Shown: positions 38,409 to 48,248, numbered from the stretch's first letter. The stretch is DNA of 64,000 bases from Thermomonas flagellata (GCF_022419185.1 NZ_JAJOZK010000007.1:62001-126000), one strand, 5' to 3'. Numbers and translations are program-made. The notes: generated by a model from the letters alone, not told the origin.

Positions 38409-38941
38409 TGCGCGCCTGGCTGGCCCTGCTCGGGAACCAAGCCGTGTGGCTGGTCGCCGCCTGGAGCGCCGGCCGCGGGCTGTGGTGGCCGGGCCTGCTG
38501 GCGGCCGCCGCGTTCACCGCAGCGATGCTGGCCAGCAGCCGCGGCCTGCGCGGCGACCTGCGCCTGCTCGCGGCGGCGCTGGCCTGCGGGGTGCTGCTCG
38601 ACGGCGGCCTGCGCCTGCTCGGCTGGCTGCACTACGGAGCCGCCCGGCCGGCGCTGCTGGCGCCGCTGTGGATCCTCGGCCTGTGGGCGGCGTTCGCGGT
38701 GATCCTGCAGCCGCTGCTGGGCTGGCTGCTGCGGCGGCCGGCGCTGGCGGCGCTGTTCGGCGCGCTCGGCGGGCCGCTGGCCTACCTCGGCGCGGCGCGC
38801 GGCTTCGACGCGGTGCAGTTCGTGCAGACCGGGCCGGCGCTGATCTGGCTGGCCATCGGCTGGGGGCTGGCCATGTTCCTGTTCGCGCGGCTGGGGGCGC
38901 CGGCCGTCGCCTCGCCGCATCCCCACGGAGTGCCGTCATGA
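38408..38941 (+). CDS. DUF2878 family membrane protein
   Basis: A 177-aa inner-membrane protein with about five transmembrane helices (NQAVWLVAAWSAGRGLWWPG, LLAPLWILGLWAAFAVILQP, LIWLAIGWGLAMFLF). The conserved WILGLWAAFAVIL region and the small size match DUF2878, which is usually encoded beside CFA-like methyltransferases. Function unknown; a scaffold or transporter for lipid modification is only a guess. It starts one base into the previous stop (TGATG). Confidence 0.85.
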   Translation: MRAWLALLGNQAVWLVAAWSAGRGLWWPGLLAAAAFTAAMLASSRGLRGDLRLLAAALACGVLLDGGLRLLGWLHYGAARPALLAPLWILGLWAAFAVILQPLLGWLLRRPALAALFGALGGPLAYLGAARGFDAVQFVQTGPALIWLAIGWGLAMFLFARLGAPAVASPHPHGVPS

Positions 38942-39732
38942 TCCCGACCCTCTCGCCCTGGCAACAACTGCTGCTGGCGTGGCTGCTGGCGGTCCTCGCC
39001 CAGGCTGTGGCCTGGGCCTGGCAGCAGCGCCATGCCAATGCCGGCCTGGTCGACGTGGTGTGGTCGTACAGCCTCGGCGCGGCGGCGCTGCTGGCCGCGC
39101 TGACCGGCGCCGGCGCGGTGCTGCCGCGGGTCCTGCTGGCCCTGCTGGCCGGCGTGTGGAGCCTGCGCCTGGGCACCCACATCCTGCGCCGCTTCCGCGC
39201 CGAGAACGAGGACGGCCGCTACGCCGCCCTGCGCGCGCGCTGGGGCGCGTCCCCGGGCAAGTGGCTGGCGCTGTTCCAGCTGCAGGCACTCTTGGTGCCG
39301 CTGTTCGCGCTGCCGTTCGTGGCGGTGGCCGGCAACCCGCAGCCGCACTGGCACCCGGCATTCATAGCGGCGATCGCGGTATGGGCGGTCGCGGTCGCCG
39401 GGGAGGCGCTGGCCGATGCCCAGCTCGCCCGCTTCCGCGCCGACCCGGGCAACCGCGGCCGCACCTGCCGCGCCGGACTGTGGCGCTATTCGCGCCACCC
39501 GAATTACTTCTTCGAGTGGCTGCACTGGTTTGCCTACGTGCTGCTGGCGGTGGGCGCGCCGCTGGGCTGGCTGGCCTGGGCTGGGCCGCTGGTGATGTAC
39601 GTGTTCCTGCGCTGGATCAGCGGCATTCCGTGGACCGAGCAGCAGGCGCTGCGCCACCGCGGGGAGGACTATGCGCGCTACCAGCGCAGCACGCCGATGC
39701 TGTTTCCCTGGTTCCCGAAGGAGGAGCGATGA
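38938..39732 (+). CDS. DUF1295 family membrane protein (steroid 5-alpha-reductase-like)
   Basis: A 264-aa membrane protein with about six helices. The DUF1295 signature near the C-terminus is clear: LWRYSRHPNYFFEWLHWFAYVLLAVG and IPWTEQQALRHRGEDYARYQRSTPMLFPWFPK. These are also hallmarks of steroid 5-alpha-reductase/ICMT-fold enzymes, which bind NADPH or SAM. In this operon a lipid double-bond reductase or methyl transfer function is plausible but unproven. Overlaps both neighbours by four bases. Confidence 0.9.
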   Translation: MIPTLSPWQQLLLAWLLAVLAQAVAWAWQQRHANAGLVDVVWSYSLGAAALLAALTGAGAVLPRVLLALLAGVWSLRLGTHILRRFRAENEDGRYAALRARWGASPGKWLALFQLQALLVPLFALPFVAVAGNPQPHWHPAFIAAIAVWAVAVAGEALADAQLARFRADPGNRGRTCRAGLWRYSRHPNYFFEWLHWFAYVLLAVGAPLGWLAWAGPLVMYVFLRWISGIPWTEQQALRHRGEDYARYQRSTPMLFPWFPKEER

Positions 39733-40814
39733 ACCGCGTGAGCGAACTGCCGGCGCTGGACGCCGGCCACGAGCGTCCGGAACCGGGCCTGATCGGGCTG
39801 GCCGAGCGCGGCTGGGTGCCGGATGCGCTGGTGCGCGCCGGGATCCGCCGGCTGTGCCGCCAGCGCCTGCGCGACGAACATGCCGACGACCCGGCGGCGG
39901 CCGCCGCGCGCGCCGCCGCGATGCTTGCGGACCTGCGCCAGAGCCCGCTGGCGATCCACACCGATGCCGCCAACCGCCAGCACTACGAGCTGCCGCCGGC
40001 GTTCTTCCAGGCCTGCCTCGGCCCGCGCCTGAAGTATTCCTGCGCCTACTACCCGCGCGGCGACGAGGATCTGGCCACCGCCGAGGAGGCCATGCTGGCG
40101 CTGTACGGCGAGCGCGCGCAGCTGGCGGACGGCCAGGACATCCTCGAGCTCGGCTGCGGCTGGGGCTCGCTGACCCTGTGGATGGCCGAACGCTACCCGC
40201 AGGCGCGCATCACCGCGGTGTCCAACTCGCGGCCGCAGCGGGAATTCATCGAGGCGCGCTGCCGCGAGCGCGGCTTCGGCAACGTGCGCGTGCTGACCTG
40301 CGACGTGAACCGGCTGGAGCTTCCGGAACAGGCCTACGACCGCTGCGTGTCGATCGAGATGTTCGAGCACATGCGCAACTACGGCGGGCTGCTGGAGCGG
40401 ATCGGGCGCTGGCTGCGGCCGGGCGGCGCGCTGTTCGTGCACATCTTCTGCCACCGCACCCTGCTGTACCCGTTCGCGGACGCCGGCCGCGACGACTGGA
40501 TGAGCCGCCACTTCTTCACCGGCGGGCTGATGCCGGCCGCGGACACCCTGCTGTGGTTCCAGGACGCGCTGCGGATCGAGCAGCGCTGGCTGGTGGACGG
40601 CCGCCACTACCAGCGCACCGCCGACCACTGGCTGGCCAACCAGGACGACCGCCGCGAGACGGTGATGGCCGCGCTGCGGCAGGCCTACGGCGCCGGCGCG
40701 CCGCTCTGGTTCCGGCGCTGGCGGCTGTTCTGGATGGCCTGCGCGGAGCTGTTCGGGCTCGACCACGGGCGCCAGTGGATGGTCGCCCACTACCGTTTCC
40801 GGAGGCCGGCATGA
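39729..40814 (+). CDS. cyclopropane-fatty-acyl-phospholipid synthase-like methyltransferase 2
   Basis: A second CFA-family methyltransferase, 361 aa, lacking the long N-terminal lipid domain of copy 1. Motifs: IHTDAANRQHYELPPAFFQACLGPRLKYSCAYYPRGDEDLATAEEAML, the SAM site ILELGCGWGSLTLWMAERYPQARITAVSNS, and CVSIEMFEHMRNYGGLLERI. The QHYELP/FF and KYSCAYY elements mark a distinct CFA subfamily. Whether it still makes cyclopropane rings or simple methyl branches cannot be judged here. Confidence 0.93.
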   Translation: MNRVSELPALDAGHERPEPGLIGLAERGWVPDALVRAGIRRLCRQRLRDEHADDPAAAAARAAAMLADLRQSPLAIHTDAANRQHYELPPAFFQACLGPRLKYSCAYYPRGDEDLATAEEAMLALYGERAQLADGQDILELGCGWGSLTLWMAERYPQARITAVSNSRPQREFIEARCRERGFGNVRVLTCDVNRLELPEQAYDRCVSIEMFEHMRNYGGLLERIGRWLRPGGALFVHIFCHRTLLYPFADAGRDDWMSRHFFTGGLMPAADTLLWFQDALRIEQRWLVDGRHYQRTADHWLANQDDRRETVMAALRQAYGAGAPLWFRRWRLFWMACAELFGLDHGRQWMVAHYRFRRPA

Positions 40815-41437
40815 ACTGGCATCGGCTCACCCTCGGCACCGTCCTGTCCGGCCTGCTCGGCGCCTGCGCCAGCACCCCAACCACCATCCCGCACGTGGCG
40901 CAGGTGGACCTGCCGCGCTTCATGGGCGACTGGTACGTGGTCGCGCACATCCCCGCGCTGCCGGAACGGCACGCCTACAACGCGGTGGAGTCCTACGCGC
41001 TGCGTCCGGACGGCCGCATCCAGACCGTGTTCCAGTTCCGCGACGGCAGCTTCGACGCGGCCCTGGACACCATGCGCCCGGTCGCCACCGTGGTGCCCGG
41101 CACCGGCAACGCGGTCTGGGGCATGCAGTTCGTGTGGCCGATCCAGGCCGAGTACGTGATCGTGGCGCTCGACCCGGAGTACCGCTGGACCCTGATCGGG
41201 CGCAGCAAGCGCGACTACCTGTGGATCATGGCGCGCACCCCGCGCCTGCCGGAAGCCGACTACCAGGCCCTCGTGCAGCGCGCGCAGGCGCTGGGCTACG
41301 ACACCTCGAAGATCCGGCAGGTGCCGCAGCGCTGGCCGGAGACCGGCCCGGACCCGCGCCCGGCGCCGAACACGCCGCAGGCGGCCGACATCCCGCCCGC
41401 CGCGACCGCCCCCGGCACCCCCGCCCCCGCGCACTGA
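40811..41437 (+). CDS. lipocalin family lipoprotein (Blc-like)
   Basis: A 208-aa bacterial lipocalin. The signal peptide ends in a lipobox (SGLLGAC, Cys at about residue 18). The GxW lipocalin motif is FMGDWYVVAHIPALPER, with later strands YVIVALDPEYRWTLIGRSKRDYLWIMARTP matching Blc. The final 40 residues are a Pro/Ala tail. Blc-type lipocalins bind fatty acids or lysophospholipids at the outer membrane, fitting an operon that remodels lipids. It is the last gene of the unit. Confidence 0.92.
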   Translation: MNWHRLTLGTVLSGLLGACASTPTTIPHVAQVDLPRFMGDWYVVAHIPALPERHAYNAVESYALRPDGRIQTVFQFRDGSFDAALDTMRPVATVVPGTGNAVWGMQFVWPIQAEYVIVALDPEYRWTLIGRSKRDYLWIMARTPRLPEADYQALVQRAQALGYDTSKIRQVPQRWPETGPDPRPAPNTPQAADIPPAATAPGTPAPAH

Positions 41438-41456
41438 CGCCCGCACGCGGGCGCGC

Positions 41457-42764
41457 TCACGCCGCGGCCAGGCCCATCCCGGCCGCGCGCGCGAGCGCCT
41501 CGAAGCCGGGGAAGGAGGTGGCGACGTTGGCCACGTCCGCGATCCGCACCGGTCCGCGCGCCAGCTGCGCCGCCACCGCGAAGGCCATCGCGATGCGGTG
41601 GTCGCCGTGGCTGTCGACCTCCCCGCCCTGCAGCGGCCCGCCGTGGATGTCGGCGCCGTCCGCGGTCTCCTCGACCCGGATCCCGAGCGCGCGCAGCCCC
41701 GCGGCCATGGCCGCGATGCGGTCGGACTCCTTGACCCGCAGCTCGGCCGCGCCGCGCACCCGGGTCACCCCCTCGGCGCAGGCGGCGGCGGCGAACAGCA
41801 CCGGGAATTCGTCGATCATGTCCGGCACGCAGGCGACGGGCACCTCGATCCCGCGCAGCGGCGCATGCCGCACGTGCAGCTCGGCCACCGGCTCGCCGCC
41901 CTCGCTGCCGGCCGGATGCTCGGCGATGTCCGCGCCCATCAGGCGCAGCACCTGCAGCAGGCCGGTGCGGCGCGGATTCACCCCGACCCGGCGCAGCACG
42001 AGGTCGGATCCGGGCACCAGGCTCGCCGCGACCAGGAAGAACGCGGCCGAGGAGAAATCCGCCGGCACCGCGACCGCGCGCGCGCTGAGCGCATGCCCGC
42101 CCTGCACCGCGGCCTCGCCCGGCACGTAGGCGCAGGCGGCGCCGAACGCCGCGAGCATGCGCTCGGTGTAGTCGCGGGTCGGATGCGGCTCGCGCACGCG
42201 GGTCTGGCCGTCGGCGTAAAGCCCGGCCAGCAGCAGCGCCGACTTCACCTGCGCGCTGGCCACCGGCAGCCGGTAATCGATCCCGCGCAGGGCCTGGCTG
42301 CCGCGGATGCGCAGCGGGGCGTGGCCGTCCTCGGCGGCGATCCGCGCGCCCATTTGCTGCAACGGTTCGATCACCCTCCGCATCGGCCGCCGCGACAGCG
42401 AGGCATCGCCGACCAGCACGCTGTCGAAACGCTGCCCCGCCAGCAGCCCGGCCAGCAGGCGCATGGCGGTGCCGGCATTGCCGCAGTCGAGCGGCGCGTC
42501 GGCCGGCTGCAGGCCGTGCAGCCCGACCCCGTGCACGATCCGCACCCCCGCCTGCGGCGCCTCGATGCGCACGCCCAGGCGCGCGAACACCGCGGCGGTG
42601 GCGCGGGTGTCCTCGCCCTCGAGGAAGCCGTCGACCCGGGTGGTGCCTTCGGCGATCGCGCCGAGCATCACCGCGCGGTGGCTCACCGACTTGTCGCCGG
42701 GCACCGCCAACGCGCCATGCAGGGCACCGCCCGGGGCGGCGATCCAGTCGCGGCGCGCGCTCAT
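41457..42764 (-). CDS. aroA: 3-phosphoshikimate 1-carboxyvinyltransferase (EPSP synthase)
   Basis: EPSP synthase of 435 aa, sixth step of the shikimate pathway. The conserved N-terminal PGDKSVSHRAVMLGAIAEG binds shikimate-3-phosphate, and LDCGNAGTAMRLLAGLLA is the PEP/glyphosate loop. The C-terminal ELRVKESDRIAAMAAGLRALG and SHGDHRIAMAFAVAA are present. The Gly-Ala pattern in the PEP loop resembles class I enzymes in having NAGTAMR. It is last in the serC-pheA-hisC-aroA operon and overlaps hisC by ATGA. Confidence 0.96.
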   Translation of the reverse strand: MSARRDWIAAPGGALHGALAVPGDKSVSHRAVMLGAIAEGTTRVDGFLEGEDTRATAAVFARLGVRIEAPQAGVRIVHGVGLHGLQPADAPLDCGNAGTAMRLLAGLLAGQRFDSVLVGDASLSRRPMRRVIEPLQQMGARIAAEDGHAPLRIRGSQALRGIDYRLPVASAQVKSALLLAGLYADGQTRVREPHPTRDYTERMLAAFGAACAYVPGEAAVQGGHALSARAVAVPADFSSAAFFLVAASLVPGSDLVLRRVGVNPRRTGLLQVLRLMGADIAEHPAGSEGGEPVAELHVRHAPLRGIEVPVACVPDMIDEFPVLFAAAACAEGVTRVRGAAELRVKESDRIAAMAAGLRALGIRVEETADGADIHGGPLQGGEVDSHGDHRIAMAFAVAAQLARGPVRIADVANVATSFPGFEALARAAGMGLAAA

Positions 42765-43882
42765 GCCGCCACCTCGTCCAGCGCGGCCAGCAGGCGGGCG
42801 TTCTCCTGCGCGCTGCCGACCGTGATCCGCAGGCAGTCGCCGAGGCCGTAGCCGGCCATCGGGCGCAGCACGATGCCGCGCGCCAGCAGCGCCGCCTCCA
42901 GCGCGCCGGCGCGTTCGCCGAAGCGCACCAGCAGGAAGTTGGTCTGCGACGGGAACACCGTCCAGCCGCGCGCGCGCAGCCCCTCGGCCAGCGCCGCGCG
43001 CCCGGCGGCATTGGCGGCCACTGCCGCCGCCAGGTGCTGCGCATCGGCGAGCGCCGCCTCCGCCGCGGCCAGCCCGACCGCATTGACGTTGAAGCTTTCC
43101 CGCACGCGCTCCATCAGCGCGATCAGGCCCGGATGCGCGATGGCATAGCCCACGCGCAGGCCGGCCAGCGCATACGCCTTGCTGAAGGTGCGGGTGACGA
43201 CCAGGTTCGGGTGCCGTTCCAGCCAGCCGAGCGCCGAGGCCCAGTCCGGCGCGTCCACATACTCGGCATAGGCCTCGTCCACCACCACCAGCACCCGCGC
43301 CGGCAGCGCCGCGAGGAAGCGCGCGAATGCCTCCGCGCCGAACCAGGTGCCGGTCGGGTTGTTGGGATTGGCCAGGTACACCAGCCGCGTGCGCGGGCCG
43401 ACCGCGGCGTGCAGGGCCTGAAGGTCGTGCCCGAGCGGCATCGCCGCCGTGCGCGGCAACGCCTCGGCCAGCCGCAGCTCGGCGCCGACCGCCTGCGCCG
43501 CCAGCGCGTAGACCGCGAAGCCGTACTTGGATGCGACCACTTCGTCGCCCGGCCCGGCGAACACCTGCGCCAGCTGCATCAGCAGCTCGTGCGAGCCGTT
43601 GCCGAGCAGCAGCCGCGCCGGGTCGATCCGGTGGTGCGTGGCCAGCGCGCGCTTGAGGTCGCCGCCGAGCGGATCGGGGTAGAGGTGCATGCGCGGCAAC
43701 GCGGCGGCGGCCGCCGCCAGCGCGCGCGGACTCGGCCCGGACGGGTTCTCGTTCGAGCCCAGTTCGACCAGCTGCGCCTCGGCGAAGCGCCGGCGCAGGG
43801 CGACCAGGTCGTGGCCGGGGTCGTAGGCGCGCAGGCGGCGGATGCCGGGCTGGGCCAGGGCCTCGAAGTCCGGCGCGCTCAC
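42761..43882 (-). CDS. hisC: histidinol-phosphate/aromatic aminotransferase (HisC-like)
   Basis: PLP aminotransferase of 373 aa in the HisC family: LGSNENPSGPSPRAL at the N-terminus, LLGNGSHELLMQLAQVF, YLANPNNPTGTWF, VVDEAYAEYV and the PLP-lysine segment TRTFSKAYALAGLRVGYA. The start is a GTG at 43882 overlapping the pheA stop. Because it sits between pheA and aroA rather than in a his operon, it more probably transaminates phenylpyruvate or a similar aromatic keto acid, though dual function is known in this family. Confidence 0.92.
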   Translation of the reverse strand: MSAPDFEALAQPGIRRLRAYDPGHDLVALRRRFAEAQLVELGSNENPSGPSPRALAAAAAALPRMHLYPDPLGGDLKRALATHHRIDPARLLLGNGSHELLMQLAQVFAGPGDEVVASKYGFAVYALAAQAVGAELRLAEALPRTAAMPLGHDLQALHAAVGPRTRLVYLANPNNPTGTWFGAEAFARFLAALPARVLVVVDEAYAEYVDAPDWASALGWLERHPNLVVTRTFSKAYALAGLRVGYAIAHPGLIALMERVRESFNVNAVGLAAAEAALADAQHLAAAVAANAAGRAALAEGLRARGWTVFPSQTNFLLVRFGERAGALEAALLARGIVLRPMAGYGLGDCLRITVGSAQENARLLAALDEVAA

Positions 43883-45033
43883 AGGATCGCCACCGGGTAG
43901 GAGCCGAGCACGCGCACCTCGTCGCCGCGCGCGGCGATCTCGTCCAGCGCGTCCTTCAGCGGCGCCTCCTGGCAGTGGCCGGCCACGTCGATGAAGAACG
44001 CGTACTGCCACAGGTGGCCGTGCGCCGGCCGCGACTCGATCCGGTTCATGCTGATCCCGCGCCGCGCCAGCGGCTCCAGCACGCCGTACAGCGCGCCGGG
44101 GCGGTCGCGGATGAACACCAGCAGCGAGGTGCGGTCGTGCCCGGAGGGCGGGAACGATTCGCGCCCGATCACCAGGAAGCGAGTGGTGTTGTCGCTGCGG
44201 TCCTCGATCGGGCCGGCGACCCGCTTCAGCCCGTACATCAGCCCGGCCGACTCGCCGGCGATGGCAGCGGCGTCGTCGGCGTTGCGCGCGCGGCGCGCGC
44301 CCTCGGCATTGCTGGAGACCGGGATTTTCTCCGCATGTGGCAGATGCGTGCGCAGCCAGCCGGCGGTCTGCGCGAACGCCTGCGGGTGCGCGTAGATGCG
44401 CTCGATGTCCTCGATCCGGCCGCTGCGCGAGAGCAGGTGCTGGTGCACGCGCAGTTCGACCTCGCCGCAGATCCGCAGCGGCGAGGTCAGGAACAGGTCG
44501 AGCGTGACCTGGATGGTGCCCTGGCCGGAGTTTTCCACTGGCACCACCCCGAAGTCGGCATTGCCGGCCGCGACCTCCTGGAACACCTCCTCGATGCTGG
44601 CCATCGGCAGCCCGTGCGCGGAATGTCCGAAGTGCTTGCGCGCCGCCTGCTGGCTGAAAGTGCCCTCCGGCCCGAGGTAGCCGATCTTGAGCGGCTCCTG
44701 CTGCGCCAGGCAGGCCGACATGATCTCGCGGAACAGGCGCACCAGGACCTCGTCCGAGAGTGGCCCCTGGTTGCGGTCCACCACCTTGCGCAGCACCTGC
44801 GCCTCGCGCTCCGGGCGGTAGTAGTCGACCGCCGCCGCCAGCTTGCCCTTGGCCTTGCCGACCTGGCGCGCCCACTGCGCGCGCTCGGCGATCAGGGCCT
44901 GGATCTGCTGGTCGATGCCGTCGATGCGCGCGCGCACCTGGGCCAGGTCGGGCGCGGCGGCGGTCTCCGCCTCGGCCTGCGTGCGCGCGGCGCGCGGGCG
45001 CGCGGGCTTGCGGGGGGGGCGGCGCTCAGCCAT
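43879..45033 (-). CDS. pheA: bifunctional chorismate mutase/prephenate dehydratase
   Basis: P-protein of 384 aa. A basic, Ala/Arg-rich N-terminus precedes the AroQ chorismate mutase ([32 protein letters not shown]). The prephenate dehydratase domain follows ([51 protein letters not shown]) and then the ACT regulatory domain ([35 protein letters not shown]), where phenylalanine binds for feedback inhibition. It overlaps serC by eight bases and hisC by four. Confidence 0.96.
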   Translation of the reverse strand: MAERRPPRKPARPRAARTQAEAETAAAPDLAQVRARIDGIDQQIQALIAERAQWARQVGKAKGKLAAAVDYYRPEREAQVLRKVVDRNQGPLSDEVLVRLFREIMSACLAQQEPLKIGYLGPEGTFSQQAARKHFGHSAHGLPMASIEEVFQEVAAGNADFGVVPVENSGQGTIQVTLDLFLTSPLRICGEVELRVHQHLLSRSGRIEDIERIYAHPQAFAQTAGWLRTHLPHAEKIPVSSNAEGARRARNADDAAAIAGESAGLMYGLKRVAGPIEDRSDNTTRFLVIGRESFPPSGHDRTSLLVFIRDRPGALYGVLEPLARRGISMNRIESRPAHGHLWQYAFFIDVAGHCQEAPLKDALDEIAARGDEVRVLGSYPVAIL

Positions 45034-46111
45034 GGCGGCGCTGGAACTCCTGCAGGTAGTCGACCAGGGCCTCCACCCCGGCCTCGGGCATCGCGTTGTA
45101 GATGGAGGCGCGCATCCCGCCGAGCACGCGATGGCCCTTCAGCCCGATCAGGCCGGCCGCACGCGCGCCCTCCAGGAACGGGGCATCCAAGCGCGGATCG
45201 TGCAGGAAGAACGGCACGTTCATGCGCGATCGCGCCTCCGGCGCCACCGGGTTGCGGTAGAACCCGCCGGAGCCGTCGATCGCCGCATACAGGCGCGCCG
45301 CCTTGCGCGCGTTGCGCGCGGCGAACGCTTCGACGCCGCCCTCGTCGAGCATCCAGCGCACGGTCAGGCCGAGCATGTACCAGTTCCAGCTCGGCGGGGT
45401 GTTGAGCATGGACTCGGCGGCCAGCTGGACGCGGTAGTCGAGGATCGGCGCGCGCGGCTGGCCGGCGCGCTCGAGCAGGTCGCGGCGCACGATCACCACC
45501 GCGATCCCCACCGGCCCCAGGTTCTTCTGCGCCCCGGCGTAGATCAGCCCGAACCGGCGCACGTCCAGCGGCGCGGAGGCGATCGAGGAGCTGAAGTCGG
45601 CGACCAGCGGCACCGTGCCCACCTCCGGCACCTCCGGGAACTCGACGCCGTGGATGGTCTCGTTGGCGGTGATGTGCACGTAGGCCGCATCCGCCGCCAG
45701 CGCCCACTCGGCGCGCGGCGGTAGCCGGGTGAAGCCGTCCGCCTCGCTGCTGGCGGCGATGCGCGCGGCGCAGGCCGGCTGCGCCTGCAGGTAGGCGGTC
45801 TTGCCCCAATGCCCGGTGAGCACATAGTCGGCCGCCTGGCCGGGCGCGGCGAAGTTGAGCGGCAGCAGCGCCTGCACGGTGGTCGCGCCGCCGGCGGTGA
45901 ACAGCACCGCGTAGTCGTCGGGGATGGCCAGCAGGCGGCGCAGGTCGGCCTCGGTGCGCTGCGCGACCTCGAGGAACTCCGGCCCGCGGTGGCTCAGCTC
46001 CACGATCGAGGCGCCGGCGTCGCGGTATTCCAGCAGTTCCGCCTGCGCCTGGCGCAGCACCGGCTCGGGCAGCATGGCCGGTCCCGGGCTGAAATTGTAG
46101 GCGCGCGCCAT
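45026..46111 (-). CDS. serC: phosphoserine aminotransferase
   Basis: PLP enzyme of 361 aa for serine (and pyridoxal) synthesis. The N-terminus [22 protein letters not shown] is diagnostic. [17 protein letters not shown] and [37 protein letters not shown] include the PLP lysine (QKN). The start at 46111 has a strong GGAGGAG site. It is the first gene of the serC-pheA-hisC-aroA operon; CATACT at 46145-46140 on the minus strand may be its -10 box. Confidence 0.96.
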   Translation of the reverse strand: MARAYNFSPGPAMLPEPVLRQAQAELLEYRDAGASIVELSHRGPEFLEVAQRTEADLRRLLAIPDDYAVLFTAGGATTVQALLPLNFAAPGQAADYVLTGHWGKTAYLQAQPACAARIAASSEADGFTRLPPRAEWALAADAAYVHITANETIHGVEFPEVPEVGTVPLVADFSSSIASAPLDVRRFGLIYAGAQKNLGPVGIAVVIVRRDLLERAGQPRAPILDYRVQLAAESMLNTPPSWNWYMLGLTVRWMLDEGGVEAFAARNARKAARLYAAIDGSGGFYRNPVAPEARSRMNVPFFLHDPRLDAPFLEGARAAGLIGLKGHRVLGGMRASIYNAMPEAGVEALVDYLQEFQRRHG

Positions 46112-46206
46112 CACGGCTCCTCCGCTGAATGCGGCCTGCAGTATGCCGCAGCGCAGCAGGCTTGGGACGGCGGTTGCCCGCGCAACCGATGCCAAGCCCC
46201 GCCCCT

Positions 46207-46233
46207 GCAACCGCACAGCCCGCCGCGGCGTAG
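46207..46233 (+). promoter_or_regulatory. putative ECF-type promoter motif upstream of msrPQ
   Basis: GCAACCG (46207-46213), exactly 14 bases, GCGTAG (46228-46233), 62 bases before msrP. It differs by one base from the three copies in the sigma/ChrR operon and keeps their spacing, so msrPQ may be controlled by the same sigma factor. Confidence 0.5.
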
Positions 46234-46295
46234 TCTTCCTGAGCGGTTCATGCCGCTGGCGTCACCCTGCGCCAGGCCGCCTTCGGAGCCTTGCC

Positions 46296-47252
46296 ATGCG
46301 CCTGCCCCCCGAGCCCGTCGATGCGATCACCCCCGAGCCGGTGTACCGCGACCGGCGCCGCCTGCTGGCGGGCCTCGCCAGCCTGCCGGCGCTGGCCCTG
46401 TCCGCGTGCGGGCGCGCCGAACCGGCGATGCCGCAGGCGCGGATCGACCCGGCGCGGGTGCGCGCCGGCTTCGCCACCGACGAGCCGCCCACCCGCGAGG
46501 CGGACGCCACGTCCTACAACAATTTCTACGAATTCGGCACCGGCAAGGCGGACCCTGCGCGCGCGCCGCGCACCCTGCGCACTGCGCCGTGGTCGGTCGC
46601 GGTCGGCGGCCACTGCGCGCGGCCGGGGCTGGTGCCGCTGGAAACCCTGCTGCAGGGACTGGCGGTGCAGGAGCGCATCTACCGCATGCGCTGCGTCGAG
46701 GGTTGGTCGATGGTGATCCCCTGGCGCGGGGTGCCGCTGGGCGAGGTGCTGCGCCGGTTCGAGCCGACCGCCCAGGCCAAGTACGTGGCCTTCACCAGCC
46801 TCGCCGATCCGGTGCAGATGCCGGGCGTGCGGGTGCCGGTGCTGGACTGGCCGTACCGCGAGGGCCTGCGCATCGACGAGGCGATGCATCCGCTGACCCT
46901 GCTCGCCACCGGCATGTACGGCAAGCCGCTGCCGCAGCAGAACGGCGCGCCGCTGCGGCTGGTGGTGCCGTGGAAGTACGGCTTCAAGGGCATCAAGTCG
47001 ATCGTGGCGATCGACTTCGTCGAGCGCATGCCGCGCACCAGCTGGAACCGCGCGCAGCCGTCCGAGTACGGCTTCTTCGCCAACGTCAACCCGGCGGTGG
47101 ACCACCCGCGCTGGAGCCAGAAGACCGAGCGCCGGATCGCCGGCAACGGCGGCAACCTGTTCGCCGAGCGCATCCCGACCCGGCCGTTCAACGGCTATGC
47201 CGACCAGGTCGCGGCGCTGTACGCCGGGATGGACCTGCGCCGGTGGTACTGA
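46296..47252 (+). CDS. msrP: periplasmic methionine sulfoxide reductase, molybdopterin subunit MsrP
   Basis: MsrP (YedY), 318 aa, reduces oxidised methionines in periplasmic proteins. An N-terminal twin-arginine-like signal ([21 protein letters not shown]) precedes [17 protein letters not shown]. The molybdenum-ligating Cys is C133 in [17 protein letters not shown], followed by [23 protein letters not shown] 46296 gives the expected signal peptide. It overlaps msrQ by about ten bases. A possible ECF promoter motif lies upstream, linking it to the stress regulon. Confidence 0.95.
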   Translation: MRLPPEPVDAITPEPVYRDRRRLLAGLASLPALALSACGRAEPAMPQARIDPARVRAGFATDEPPTREADATSYNNFYEFGTGKADPARAPRTLRTAPWSVAVGGHCARPGLVPLETLLQGLAVQERIYRMRCVEGWSMVIPWRGVPLGEVLRRFEPTAQAKYVAFTSLADPVQMPGVRVPVLDWPYREGLRIDEAMHPLTLLATGMYGKPLPQQNGAPLRLVVPWKYGFKGIKSIVAIDFVERMPRTSWNRAQPSEYGFFANVNPAVDHPRWSQKTERRIAGNGGNLFAERIPTRPFNGYADQVAALYAGMDLRRWY

Positions 47253-47905
47253 CCCGCCCGCCGCCTGCGGCCGGGCGCGGCCTGGTCGCGGCCAAGGCCG
47301 GGCTGCACCTGGCCCTGCTCGCGCCGCTGGGGTGGCTGGGCTGGCAGATGTGGCAGGTCGCTACCCAGGCGAGCGACGCCCTCGGCGCCGACCCGGTGGC
47401 CGAGATCGAGCACCGCCTCGGGCTGTGGGCGCTGCGCCTGCTGCTGCTGACCTTGGCGGTCACCCCGCTGCGCCAGCTGACCGGCTGGAGCGTGCTGCTG
47501 CGCTTCCGGCGCATGCTCGGCCTGTACGCCTTCGCCTATGCCAGCCTGCACTTCGCCGCCTACCTCGGGCTGGACCTGCGCCGCTACTGGACGCAGGTGT
47601 TCGAGGAGATCGCCAAGCGCCCCTACATCACGGTCGGCTTCCTGGCCTGGCTGCTGCTGGTGCCGCTGGCGGTGACCTCGACCCGCGGCTGGATGCGCCG
47701 GCTCGGGCGGCACTGGGGCCAGCTGCACCGGCTGGTGTACGCGGTCGCGGTGCTGGCGGTGCTGCACTTCTGGTGGCTGGTCAAGGCCGACGTGCGCGAG
47801 CCGCTGCTGTACGCCGCGCTGGTCGCGCTGCTGCTCGGCTGGCGCGCGGCGCGCGCGCTGTGGCAGCGGGCGCGGCAGGCGCGCGCGGTCAGAACTTCTC
47901 CCTGA
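47243..47905 (+). CDS. msrQ: methionine sulfoxide reductase heme subunit MsrQ
   Basis: MsrQ, about 220 aa, a membrane b-type cytochrome passing quinol electrons to MsrP. Five to six helices are predicted, with heme-ligand histidines in [54 protein letters not shown] is typical for the ferric-reductase-like domain family. A GTG start at 47243 is the likeliest; the true start could be slightly downstream. The 3' end overlaps the convergent gene by 17 bases. Confidence 0.92.
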   Translation: MVLTRPPPAAGRGLVAAKAGLHLALLAPLGWLGWQMWQVATQASDALGADPVAEIEHRLGLWALRLLLLTLAVTPLRQLTGWSVLLRFRRMLGLYAFAYASLHFAAYLGLDLRRYWTQVFEEIAKRPYITVGFLAWLLLVPLAVTSTRGWMRRLGRHWGQLHRLVYAVAVLAVLHFWWLVKADVREPLLYAALVALLLGWRAARALWQRARQARAVRTSP

Positions 47906-48161
47906 GCACGCGCCGGATCTCCTGCTCGATCGGCTCCTTGAACATCGCGGTGAGGAACCCGAGCTTGGCCTGCACGTGCAGCGCCGCGTCCTCCAGCGCG
48001 ATCCGGCCGTCGACCCCGGCACGCCGGAACTCGAGCACGTCGCCCTGCCAGTCGTACTGGATGTCGAAGCGCTCGGCCAGGGTGCGCGCGATCTGCTCGA
48101 CCGCCTTGCGCGCCTGCGCGCGGCCGAGGGCATGCGGGTGGCGGATGTCGATCCTGGACAT
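47889..48161 (-). CDS. polyhydroxyalkanoic acid system (PHA_gran_rgn) family protein
   Basis: A 90-aa protein starting MSRIDIRHPHALGRAQARKAVEQIARTLAERFDIQYDW and ending [20 protein letters not shown], the profile of the small family named for a putative PHA granule regulatory protein. It is a SRPBCC-like short fold with unknown mechanism. A phasin is encoded 3 kb away, but no PHA synthase is in the window. Convergent with msrQ. Confidence 0.85.
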   Translation of the reverse strand: MSRIDIRHPHALGRAQARKAVEQIARTLAERFDIQYDWQGDVLEFRRAGVDGRIALEDAALHVQAKLGFLTAMFKEPIEQEIRRVLREKF

Positions 48162-48248
48162 GGGAGGCTCCGTGGGCGGGGCGCCATTGTGCCGCGCGCC
48201 CGCGGTGCGGCCAATCGACCGGCACCGGCGCATGCTAGATTCGAGCGG

